Assembly (NCBI RefSeq): GCF_028867935.1
Contig: NZ_JAPQNS010000006.1
Span: 248,001 to 312,000, forward strand
Direction of reading: 5' to 3'
DNA from: Flavobacterium sp. SUN052
GTDB lineage: Bacteria > Bacteroidota > Bacteroidia > Flavobacteriales > Flavobacteriaceae
Length of the DNA: 64,000 bases
Shown: positions 52,156-60,428 of the stretch, piece by piece
Layout: each line of letters opens with the position of its first letter
How positions within the stretch are numbered: the stretch's first letter is position 1
The notes under the pieces: model-generated
Databases searched by the model: none
Seen by the model: the letters and a program-made list of their open reading frames with translations, nothing else
Told to the model about the DNA's origin: nothing
Position numbers and translations under genes: made by a program

Positions 52156-52237
52156 CCACCCCAACCCCTCCCCGTTAGGGAGGGGCTAAAAAATGCTCAA
52201 GTCAAAGCTCCTCCCTAACGGGGAGGGGTTGGGGTGG
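52156..52237. repeat. 31-bp inverted repeat upstream of the fusion gene
   Basis: Arms 52156-52186 and 52207-52237 are complementary at 30 of 31 positions with a 20-nt loop. Each arm contains CTCCCCGTTAGGGAGG, itself palindromic. It lies between two genes of one strand and may terminate or attenuate transcription into the fusion gene. Confidence 0.8.
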
Positions 52238-52265
52238 ATTTGTCGCGAGGTGTTTATATCGCCGT

Positions 52266-53222
52266 TTACACCAGTTGCGCCTTTCTGGCATTGGCTTCTG
52301 CCAGCACTTCTACCATCGAAGTCAGCGTTTCGTCGTGCGCGTCGCCGGCCAGACCCAGAGCCATTTGGGCCCGTAACAACCCATTCCGTCCGCTCAAATC
52401 ATAGCGGTTTCCTTTCATTTCGAGGGCCAGATAGGTTTCGGTGTGGGCCAACTCCTGAAGCGAAGGCGTTAGTGGGGTGTTGGTAGCTCCTTTCGCGATG
52501 TGTTTCTCCAGAATATCGAAAACGGCCGGGGTCAGCACGTGCATCCCGAAGAAACAGAGGTAGTATCCCACCCGTAATCCCGGCGTTTGCAACTCCAGTT
52601 CGGCCACGCTTAGCGACGGTTTTTCGATGAGTTTTTCGATCTGATATACCCCGCTTTTGTTGGGCATATGCTTGCCTGTCAGGGTGCCGTAGCGGCCAAT
52701 TTGGTGTTCGATGGTGGGGTTAACGGCTGATACGGAGCAGTTTTCTTCGATAGCCAGTTCAATCAGTTGCGTGGCGCACCGTTTGCTGATCAGGTTCGAC
52801 ACGTAAAGGTAATCGCCTAATAGCAGCAGGAAGGGTTCATTATCGACAAACGCCTTGGCGCAGTAAACGGCATGCCCGTACCCAAGCGGCTCAGCCTGCT
52901 CGGCAAACTGAACCCGGCTGAGCAGATGGTCAATTTTTTCGGCTTCCTGACGCGCCCAGTCCACCCCTTTGAACGATTTGACCAGATTATCCCGCAGCGA
53001 GGTAAAGGCATTGATGTAACGTTCGCCATCGCCGGGGGCGCACACCACGCAAATTTCTTCGATACCACTTAAGAATGCTTCTTCGGCAATTGCCTGAATA
53101 ACCGGTTTATGGAGTCCGTCGATGTCGATCACCGGAAGCATGGCTTTCTGAATGGTGTCGGCTACGGGGTATAATCGTTCGCCACGGGCAGCAGCGGTAA
53201 TAACAGCTTTTCTAATTTTCAT
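52266..53222 (-). CDS. GalU-like sugar nucleotidyltransferase
   Basis: A 318-residue NTP_transferase protein. The start KIRKAVITAAARGERLYPVA followed by KAMLPVIDIDGLHKPVIQ follows the GalU plan, but the usual GxGTR-type loop is AARGERLYP, a variation. EPLGYGHAVYCAK, PFLLLLGDYLY and LIEKPSL fit a glucose-1-phosphate uridylyl- or thymidylyltransferase. It may supply UDP-glucose or act with the fusion enzyme. Upstream (53223-53842) lies a long intergenic stretch; a hairpin repeat separates it from the next gene. Confidence 0.85.
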   Translation of the reverse strand: MKIRKAVITAAARGERLYPVADTIQKAMLPVIDIDGLHKPVIQAIAEEAFLSGIEEICVVCAPGDGERYINAFTSLRDNLVKSFKGVDWARQEAEKIDHLLSRVQFAEQAEPLGYGHAVYCAKAFVDNEPFLLLLGDYLYVSNLISKRCATQLIELAIEENCSVSAVNPTIEHQIGRYGTLTGKHMPNKSGVYQIEKLIEKPSLSVAELELQTPGLRVGYYLCFFGMHVLTPAVFDILEKHIAKGATNTPLTPSLQELAHTETYLALEMKGNRYDLSGRNGLLRAQMALGLAGDAHDETLTSMVEVLAEANARKAQLV

Positions 53223-53842
53223 TGGTCAGAATTTATCGAGGCTTTTCAGCTGGCAATGGTTGGCAAGCCCATAAATGAGGGCCATTTGTTACCCAACAGA
53301 TCAGCTGATTCCATGATCCAGTTTTATAGAGTGGACGGTTTTTCTGGATTTAAGGTACAATGATAAATCATGAATAAGCCTAATCTGTACCCGGTATCAC
53401 TAAAATAGATGATTCTATTAAAGTTATTAGGGAACGGTGAGTGATGACCATCCCCTTTGGCGAGTCAATCAGAGTCTGTTTGGGAAGGGAATTCCCCGTT
53501 AACTATAAAGTAGTCTAACAAGCATAATCTGGGTACAATCGTGAATCTTTATAGGTTAAGTCAATCATTTTTAGAACAATGCGTTTTAATCTCGTTCTAC
53601 TCATAAAATGTCAATTTTAAACTAATATTTTCTATTTAATACCATGTTGTCTGCAAATATTGCAGTTTATATGGCAATAGTTGACCAATGCTGACTGTAT
53701 ATTGATTATTATTTGATTTTAATCTCACTGCATTATAGTTTTGATTTTTAGGATTATTTCACTTAATAAGTTAGTGATAGTAATCTGTTGATGTACTGCT
53801 TAGCCTACCTAAATTATAAGTGTACTCAAAACAGTCAAAACT
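53223..53842. other. 620-bp AT-rich intergenic region before the SusC operon
   Basis: Divergent control region. Only one feature stands out, the promoter at 53712-53743. No ORF, no repeat and no RNA signature was seen in the remaining 500 bp, which is more AT-rich than either flank. Long leaders and spacers are common before SusC genes. Confidence 0.55.
53712..53743 (+). promoter_or_regulatory. Promoter of the SusC/SusD operon
   Basis: TTTG at 53712-53715, a 20-nt spacer and TAGTTTTG at 53736-53743 match TTTG-N19-21-TAnnTTTG exactly. The start point would be about 53748, giving a 5' leader of about 95 nt. Confidence 0.7.
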
Positions 53843-56800
53843 ATGAGACGATTGATACCGCTTCAGCCTGTATCTAGAATGACCAGGTTCGCACTCATCC
53901 CATTGGCTTTTGGGATGACGTTTGATGACACATTGGCCATGAAGCCCAAAATGGGGTTTCGAACGGAGCACGCTTTGACGGCTGCCTGGTTGACAGATGC
54001 AGTCATTACAGGCAGCGTGACGGATGATAAAGGAGAGGCCCTTCCGGGGGTCAATGTGGTGATCAAGGGATCAACGAAGGGGAGTACGACCGATGCGCAG
54101 GGCAAATTTTCTATTACCGTGCCCGATCCAAACACGGTGTTGGTGTTCTCGTTTGTGGGCTATAAGTCGCAGGAGATTACCGTTGGAAACGCAACTCAAC
54201 TGACCGTAAAACTACTGGCTGACGATCAGTCGCTCGATGAAGTAGTAGTGGTTGGATACGGTACCCAGTCGCGGGGGACAGTAACGGGTGCCGTAGCTGC
54301 GGTGAAGGCCGACGATATTATTCGTACACCAGCGGTGGCTACGTCGAGCGCGCTGGTGGGTCGAGTACCAGGTATTACGGCCCGACAAACTGATGCCCGG
54401 CCCGGTGGCGGCACCAACATCCAGATTCGGAACATGGGCTCGCCCTTGTACGTCATCGATAATGTGGTGGCCGATGCGGGGCAGTTTAACAACCTGGGTA
54501 TCAACGATATTGAAAATATCTCGATTCTGAAAGATGGATCGGCGGCTATCTACGGGCTGCGGGCCGCCAACGGGGTTGTACTCGTTACGACCAAGAAGGG
54601 CAAAGCGAATCAGAAACCCGCCATCAATCTGTCGGGCTATTACGGCCTTCAGAACTTCACGCGGTATCCGCGCCCGGCCAACGCTTATCAGCACGTGCGG
54701 GCACTGGCCGAGTCGGATCAGAACCGGGGCATTCCAACCACTATTACGGCGACTGAGCTGGAAAAATGGCGCGTGGGCACGGAGAAAGGTTTCCAGAGCT
54801 TCGATTACTACGATATGGTAATGCGGCCCAACGTGCCACAGGCGTACCTGAACGGCAGTGTATCGGGCGGTTCAGACAACGTGACCTACTATGTGTCGGC
54901 CAGCCACCTCAATCAGGACGCACTCATTGAGGATTTTAACTTTAAGCGGAGTAATTTTCAGGCCAACGTGGAGGCTGGGCTGAGCAAGAAACTGCGAATT
55001 GGTACACAGATCAGCGGGCGTTTCGAAAATCGTTTCCAAACGGGCGTACCGGGTCTGGACGATTATTTCAACCCGTTCCTGAGTATCTTCTCGATGTGGC
55101 CAACTGAGCGGCCCTATGCCAACGATAATCCAAATTACATTAACCAGACGCACAACGTAAACGTAAACCCGGCTACGTATAAAAAAGAAATCACGGGCAC
55201 GATCAGCGAACTCTGGCGGGCGGCAAAAGCCAACTTCACGGCGCAGTATGACACTGATTTTGGCTTGAGCGTGAAAGGTACGTACTCGTATAACTTCACC
55301 AACTTCGACTTCGACGGGTTCGAGTATACGTACGATGCCTATACATACGATGCCAAAACCGACACCTATAATGTGGTACCGGGCGGTGGTAACCAGAACC
55401 CCTGGCGCGAACGCCGGAAACGCAATATTGCCGACCGGTTCATGCAGTTGCAGGCTACCTACAACAAGCAGTTTGGCGAGCATGGCGTGTCGGCGGTGGG
55501 TGCTTATGAACGCTACGATACCGACAACAAATACCTTGTGGTGCATACGGTACCGCCCAACAATTACATTCCATTGATGTCATTTGCTAACCAGGATGTG
55601 TTGATTGATGAGTGGAACGTGACGGCGCGGGCGGGCTACATTGGTCGGGTGAACTACAACTACAAGCAGCGTTACCTGATCGAATTATTGGGACGTTACG
55701 ATGGTTCGTTCCTGTTTGCTCCCGGTCGGCGGTACGGTTTCTTCCCCGGTGCCTCGGTGGGCTGGCGGTTGAGCGAAGAGCCTTTCTTCAAGCAGAATGT
55801 GGGCAGCGCCCTCAGCGAGCTTAAACTGCGCGCCAGCTATGGCCGCACCGGTAGCGACCTGATTAACGACAACTTCATTGTGCCACCATACAGCTACCTG
55901 CCTGGTTACAACTTTTTGTCGGGCAGTGCCATCTTCAATGGCAACTACGTAATTGGTGTTCAGCCACGCGGTTTACCTATCACAACCCTCTCGTGGGTAA
56001 CCAACGTATCGACCAACGTAGGTCTGGACTTTGGTCTGTTAGGCGGAAAAATTTCGGGCCAGTTCGATGTATTCGAGCGGAAACGCTCGGGTTTGCCTGC
56101 TGCCCAGTACGACGTGCTGCTGCCCAGTGAAGTGGGGTACACTCTGCCCAATGCTAACCTGAACTCCGACGCCATTCGGGGTCTCGAAGGAGCCTTGTCG
56201 TATACCGGAAAAGTGGGCGAACTGAATTATACCATCGGTGCCAATGCCACTATGGCTCGCATGCGGAGCGTAGACATCTACAAACCCCGTTTCGGAAACT
56301 CGTGGGATCAGTACCGCAACTCAGCTGTCGACCGCTGGTCAAACATCAACTGGGGCTATCAGGTGATTGGCCGGTTCCAGTCGCAACAGCAAATTGACGA
56401 CTATACAGTTGATAACGATAGCCAGGGCAACCGCACCCAACTCCCCGGCGACTTCATTTACAAAGATGTCAACGGCGACGGCTTAATTACCGCCCTCGAC
56501 GAGCGGCCAATTGGCTATGCTGAAGGGGCAACGCCGTATTTCAACTACGCTTTCAATGGTACGCTGGGCTACCGGGGGTTCTCGCTTCAGGTCGACGTAG
56601 TGGGAGCCGGGTTGCAGACGTTCCGGCGTGAGGTTGAGCAGAAAATCCCGTTTCAGAACAACGGTACCTCACCCGATTATATTTTCGAAGATCGCTGGCA
56701 CCGCGAAGATCCGTTAAAGGCTGACAGCCCCTGGATTCCCGGCACCTACCCAGCCGTGCGGAAAGACAGCCCCAGCCACGTGAACTACAGCCGTCGGAGC

Positions 56801-57043
56801 GATTTCTGGGTGACCAACGTACGTTACCTGCGCCTGCGTAACCTCGAAATTGGCTACAATATTCCCAAAGCATTCCTGGGCAAGTTTGGGATGTCGGCCA
56901 TGAAAGTGTACGTCAACGGCACGAACCTGGTTTCGTTCGATAACCTGAAAGCGATTCAGGTTGACCCCGAGATTTCGTCAAACGGAGCGCTGGTGTACCC
57001 GCCACAGCGGCTTTACAACGCTGGTTTCGCGCTTACTTTCTAA
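53843..57043 (+). CDS. SusC/RagA-family TonB-dependent outer-membrane transporter
   Basis: A 1066-residue barrel. The N-terminal CarboxypepD_reg-like domain (about 52-130, TGSVTDDKGEALPGVNVVIK) ends in SLDEVVVVGYGTQSRGTVTG, then the plug with IQIRNMGSPLYVIDNVV, INDIENISILKDGSAAIYG and LRAANGVVLVTTKKG. The barrel closes with VYPPQRLYNAGFALTF, terminal Phe. It imports glycans across the outer membrane with SusD, powered by TonB. The usual leader peptide is unclear; the N-terminus has weak hydrophobicity (FALIPLAFGMTF), so the true start may lie elsewhere or the leader is unusual. Substrate unknown. Confidence 0.95.
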   Translation: MRRLIPLQPVSRMTRFALIPLAFGMTFDDTLAMKPKMGFRTEHALTAAWLTDAVITGSVTDDKGEALPGVNVVIKGSTKGSTTDAQGKFSITVPDPNTVLVFSFVGYKSQEITVGNATQLTVKLLADDQSLDEVVVVGYGTQSRGTVTGAVAAVKADDIIRTPAVATSSALVGRVPGITARQTDARPGGGTNIQIRNMGSPLYVIDNVVADAGQFNNLGINDIENISILKDGSAAIYGLRAANGVVLVTTKKGKANQKPAINLSGYYGLQNFTRYPRPANAYQHVRALAESDQNRGIPTTITATELEKWRVGTEKGFQSFDYYDMVMRPNVPQAYLNGSVSGGSDNVTYYVSASHLNQDALIEDFNFKRSNFQANVEAGLSKKLRIGTQISGRFENRFQTGVPGLDDYFNPFLSIFSMWPTERPYANDNPNYINQTHNVNVNPATYKKEITGTISELWRAAKANFTAQYDTDFGLSVKGTYSYNFTNFDFDGFEYTYDAYTYDAKTDTYNVVPGGGNQNPWRERRKRNIADRFMQLQATYNKQFGEHGVSAVGAYERYDTDNKYLVVHTVPPNNYIPLMSFANQDVLIDEWNVTARAGYIGRVNYNYKQRYLIELLGRYDGSFLFAPGRRYGFFPGASVGWRLSEEPFFKQNVGSALSELKLRASYGRTGSDLINDNFIVPPYSYLPGYNFLSGSAIFNGNYVIGVQPRGLPITTLSWVTNVSTNVGLDFGLLGGKISGQFDVFERKRSGLPAAQYDVLLPSEVGYTLPNANLNSDAIRGLEGALSYTGKVGELNYTIGANATMARMRSVDIYKPRFGNSWDQYRNSAVDRWSNINWGYQVIGRFQSQQQIDDYTVDNDSQGNRTQLPGDFIYKDVNGDGLITALDERPIGYAEGATPYFNYAFNGTLGYRGFSLQVDVVGAGLQTFRREVEQKIPFQNNGTSPDYIFEDRWHREDPLKADSPWIPGTYPAVRKDSPSHVNYSRRSDFWVTNVRYLRLRNLEIGYNIPKAFLGKFGMSAMKVYVNGTNLVSFDNLKAIQVDPEISSNGALVYPPQRLYNAGFALTF

Positions 57044-57063
57044 TCTTCAACACGACCTTACCA

Positions 57064-58911
57064 ATGAACCGTTATCATAAATATCTGTCAATCGGCCTGT
57101 TGAGCTTAAGTCTGGCAGCGTGTAAAGACGACTTTCTGGAGCGCCAGCCGCCCAACATTATTCTGGAAAGCCAGGTCTGGAACGACACCAAACTGATCAC
57201 GAGCCTGCTGGCCAATTACTACGACCGCTTACCGGCGCATACCCAGATCGACAATGGCTGGGACCAGTTTGCTGCTTATGACGAAGCGACCTGGTCGGGT
57301 AATAACGATGGCCCCAACAACATCATTTCGTACGGTTTCGAACGGTGGCGGTTGTGGGATTACGGTCTCATCCGCGACATCAACCTGGCGCTCGAAAATA
57401 TTGAAACCAAGAGTACGGCCTTAAACACAGCTCAGAAAGCGCAGTTTTCGGCTGAGTTTCGGTTCCTGCGGGCTTACATGTACTTCGAACTGGTGAAACG
57501 CATGGGCGGTGTTCCCATCATTACCAAGCAGCTCATCTACGACTTCAGTGGTGATCCATCGACGCTTCAGTTTCCGCGCAACAAAGAATCTGAAGTCTAC
57601 GATTTCATTGCCAGCGAACTCGACGCCATCAAAAACGATCTGGGGAATACGGGCAGCAACACTCGGGCTAACAAGTTCACAGCAATGGCGCTCAAAAGCC
57701 GGGCGATGCTTTATGCGGGTTCTATTGCCAAATACAACAACCGGATGGGCGCTCCCATCAGCACAGCGGGTGGCGAAGTAGGGATTCCGGCCGCACGGGC
57801 GCAGGAGTACTATACCAAAGCGCTGGAAGCTGCTAAAGAAGTTATCGCGGGGCCATATCAGCTTTACAAAGCCAACCCGAATTTGGGTGAGAACTTCTTC
57901 GAGGCTATCACCAAAAAGCTGAACAATCCGGAGGTTATTCTGGCCAAAGATTTCCTGACGGCAAAAGACAAACGGCACGCCTTCAGCTACGATAATATCG
58001 CCCGCAACATTCGGGAAGATAACCTGTCGTCGTCGAATATTACCCCGGCCCTGAATCTGGTGGAGGATTACGAATACCTAGACGGCAGTTCGGGCGAGTT
58101 GAAAACCCGTACGGTGGACGACAAGGATTATATTTACTACGACAACCTCAGTGGTCCGTTTGCCAATAAAGACGCCCGTTTGTATGGCACGGTAATCTAT
58201 CCCGGCACGAGTTTCAAAGGTCAGGAGGTGCAGATTCAGGCAGGGGTGATGGTCTGGAATGCTGCTAACAACAGTTACCAGGTGATAGAGGGTAATACCT
58301 TGGGCCAGCTGCACACCGACGGTAAACTGCTAACGGGTAGCTCGGGTCCGCAACGGTCGCAAACCGAGGTGTCGAACACAGGTTTCTACCTGCGAAAATA
58401 CATCGATCCGGCTCCGCTGTCGAGCACACGCGGTATTCGAAGCGATATGTGGTGGGTGCGTTTCCGTCTGGGCGAAGTGCTGCTCAATGCTGCCGAAGCC
58501 GCTTTCGAACTGGGCCAAACCACCGAAGCACTGACCTACGTGAACCGGGTGCGCGAGCGGGCTGGTTTCCCGGCCAACAGCCTGACCACGCTGACGCTGG
58601 CCCGGCTCCAGAACGAACGCCGGGTCGAACTAGCCTTTGAAGATCACCGCGTGTGGGATGTGAAACGCTGGCGCATAGCTCACGAAATCTGGAACGGCAG
58701 CACGACCAACCCCGATGCCATGATGTATGCGCTGTATCCGTACCGCGTTGTGCGGCCCGGCGATGCCCGCGATGGCAAATACGTGTTCGTAAAGCTGGTA
58801 GCCCCCCGTTTCCGCGCTCCGCGTCTGTTTCAGCTGGGTAACTATTACTCGTCTATCGATCAGAATGTCATCAACAACAACCCCAAGATTGTCCGCAATC
58901 CTTTTCAGTAA
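57064..58911 (+). CDS. SusD/RagB-family glycan-binding lipoprotein
   Basis: A 615-residue surface lipoprotein with lipobox SLAAC at about residues 16-20, followed by KDDFLERQPPN, the standard SusD opening. The TPR-like helical core is visible: FSAEFRFLRAYMYFELVKRM, TAMALKSRAMLYAGSIA, YYTKALEAAKEVIAG, and C-terminal VRFRLGEVLLNAAEAAFELG, RERAGFP and NERRVELAFEDHRVWDVKRW. It caps the SusC barrel and binds the glycan. It starts 20 nt after susC. Confidence 0.95.
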   Translation: MNRYHKYLSIGLLSLSLAACKDDFLERQPPNIILESQVWNDTKLITSLLANYYDRLPAHTQIDNGWDQFAAYDEATWSGNNDGPNNIISYGFERWRLWDYGLIRDINLALENIETKSTALNTAQKAQFSAEFRFLRAYMYFELVKRMGGVPIITKQLIYDFSGDPSTLQFPRNKESEVYDFIASELDAIKNDLGNTGSNTRANKFTAMALKSRAMLYAGSIAKYNNRMGAPISTAGGEVGIPAARAQEYYTKALEAAKEVIAGPYQLYKANPNLGENFFEAITKKLNNPEVILAKDFLTAKDKRHAFSYDNIARNIREDNLSSSNITPALNLVEDYEYLDGSSGELKTRTVDDKDYIYYDNLSGPFANKDARLYGTVIYPGTSFKGQEVQIQAGVMVWNAANNSYQVIEGNTLGQLHTDGKLLTGSSGPQRSQTEVSNTGFYLRKYIDPAPLSSTRGIRSDMWWVRFRLGEVLLNAAEAAFELGQTTEALTYVNRVRERAGFPANSLTTLTLARLQNERRVELAFEDHRVWDVKRWRIAHEIWNGSTTNPDAMMYALYPYRVVRPGDARDGKYVFVKLVAPRFRAPRLFQLGNYYSSIDQNVINNNPKIVRNPFQ

Positions 58912-58920
58912 CGATCCATT

Positions 58921-59592
58921 ATGAAAGCCATATATTTTAGTCTGTTGGCGAGTACTCTTCTGCTGGCCGGGTGCGCCAAAGATAACTTTGAGGCCCCGTC
59001 CTCGACCATTACAGGCCGGGTGGTCTACGAAAACCAGCCGGTGGGTGTACGCACCAACGGTGTTCAGCTGGAGTTGTGGCAGAGAGGCTTCCAGCTCTTT
59101 ACCAAAATTCCGGTTTATGTTGGGCAGGACGGTTCGTTTTCCGCCGTGGTGTTCGACGGCGACTACAAACTTGTGCGGCTGCGGGGCAACGGCCCCTGGG
59201 TTGATAATACCGACACCATTGCCGTGCAGGTTCGGGGTGGCGCTCAGGTCGACGTGCCGGTGCAACCTTTCTTCGTGATTCGCAACCCGGCAATTCAGAA
59301 AACCGGCTCAAACCTGACGGCCAATTGCACGGTAGGGCAGGTGGTAACTGGTCGCGCTATTGAGCGAGTTACGCTTTATGTGGGGGCAACCCAGTTTGTC
59401 GATATTAACAACAACGCGGGTTCTGCTAGCCTAACCGGCACCGCGTTGGCTGACCTGACCAAAAGCCTGGCGTTTTCGCTCGCCGTACCGGCTGCTGTTT
59501 CTGGTAAAGGCTACTGTTACGGACGCATTGGCGTTAAAACAGTGGGTGTAGCTGAGATGCTGTATAGCCCCGTGCAGAAGATTACGCTGTAA
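58921..59592 (+). CDS. DUF3823-family surface lipoprotein
   Basis: A 223-residue lipoprotein with lipobox LLAGC at about residues 15-19. The first domain (about 28-122) is a sandwich, ITGRVVYENQPVGVRTNGVQ and LELWQRGFQLFTKIPVYVGQ, typical of DUF3823. The second (about 125-223) is Ig-like with SLTGTALADLTKSLAFSLA. DUF3823 proteins are encoded right after SusC/SusD pairs and are thought to be accessory glycan-binding lipoproteins. It starts 10 nt after susD; a terminator ends the unit. Confidence 0.87.
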   Translation: MKAIYFSLLASTLLLAGCAKDNFEAPSSTITGRVVYENQPVGVRTNGVQLELWQRGFQLFTKIPVYVGQDGSFSAVVFDGDYKLVRLRGNGPWVDNTDTIAVQVRGGAQVDVPVQPFFVIRNPAIQKTGSNLTANCTVGQVVTGRAIERVTLYVGATQFVDINNNAGSASLTGTALADLTKSLAFSLAVPAAVSGKGYCYGRIGVKTVGVAEMLYSPVQKITL

Positions 59593-59649
59593 GTTTTGCA
59601 CGTATAACGTGTAGCCTACATTGCGTTGGCGTTGCCAGTATAAGTACCG

Positions 59650-59690
59650 GGACTGCCCAGACCTTTTCGGTTTGGGCAGTCCTTTTGTTT
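59650..59690 (+). terminator. Rho-independent terminator of the SusC/SusD/DUF3823 operon
   Basis: Arms 59650-59663 (GGACTGCCCAGACC) and 59669-59682 form a 14-bp stem with one G-T pair and a 5-nt loop, followed by TTTTGTTTTT. Confidence 0.88.
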
Positions 59691-59729
59691 TTAACGTAGC
59701 CAGACTGACTATAGGCCACTGATACAGCG

Positions 59730-59760
59730 TTGTTTGTGACGGAGCCCAGTAGTAACTTTA
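59730..59760 (+). promoter_or_regulatory. Candidate promoter of the GMC oxidoreductase operon
   Basis: TTG at 59730-59732, a 20-nt spacer and TAACTTTA at 59753-59760 (one base off TAnnTTTG). The start point would be about 50 nt before the ATG at 59816. Confidence 0.4.
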
Positions 59761-59815
59761 TGGGTTTTCAGGCTTAATTTATCTGTACCGATAACACTCA
59801 CCCTAATTATACCTC

Positions 59816-60415
59816 ATGAATCGCAGAAAAGCCCTGGCTAATATTTCTCTGCTGCTGGGTGGCGCCCTTTCATCGCCTACCTTGCTGGCTATGAACCGGT
59901 GGGAGCTTGGTCAGCAAGCCCCGAGTGGGTTTGCCTTGACCAGTGAACAACGGAGTCTGGTAGCCGAAGTTGCCGAGCTGATTATCCCCAAAACTGACAC
60001 GCCCGGTGCCATTGAGGCTGGCGTTCCGGCCTTCATTGAGATGATGCTACAGGACTGCTATCCCCAAGCCGAACACTTAAGTTTTCTGGCCGGTATTGAG
60101 CAGTTGCAGCGGGTCAATTTCCTCAGCCTCGGTAACGCCCAAAAAGTGGAGGCACTTCAGCGCGTAGAAGCCGATACAAAGGAGTTGATGAAAACCTACC
60201 AGGTGCAGCAAACCAAAATGGGCGACAATGAGGATAAAGAAACGATGAAGGCACAAGCCAAAGGGTTGCCGTTTTGGCGGCTCATGAAGGAGCTGACTTT
60301 GATCGGGTATTATACCTCCGAAGTAGGCACCAAAGCGTCGTTTGAGTACGTTCCGATTCCGGGCAAATACGAACTCCAGAAAATGAAGCCCGGTCAGAAA
60401 AACTACGCCTACTAA
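59816..60415 (+). CDS. Gluconate 2-dehydrogenase subunit 3-like protein
   Basis: A 199-residue exported protein. The N-terminus MNRRKALANISLLLGGALSS has a double Arg, so Tat export is plausible, which suits a partner of an FAD protein. The family core LVAEVAELIIPKTDTPGAIE, then GVPAFIEMMLQDCYP, is clear. In GMC-type sugar dehydrogenases this small subunit stabilises or exports the FAD subunit. It starts a two-gene operon with the GMC enzyme (13 nt between). Confidence 0.9.
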   Translation: MNRRKALANISLLLGGALSSPTLLAMNRWELGQQAPSGFALTSEQRSLVAEVAELIIPKTDTPGAIEAGVPAFIEMMLQDCYPQAEHLSFLAGIEQLQRVNFLSLGNAQKVEALQRVEADTKELMKTYQVQQTKMGDNEDKETMKAQAKGLPFWRLMKELTLIGYYTSEVGTKASFEYVPIPGKYELQKMKPGQKNYAY

Positions 60416-60428
60416 CCCAACTACACCG

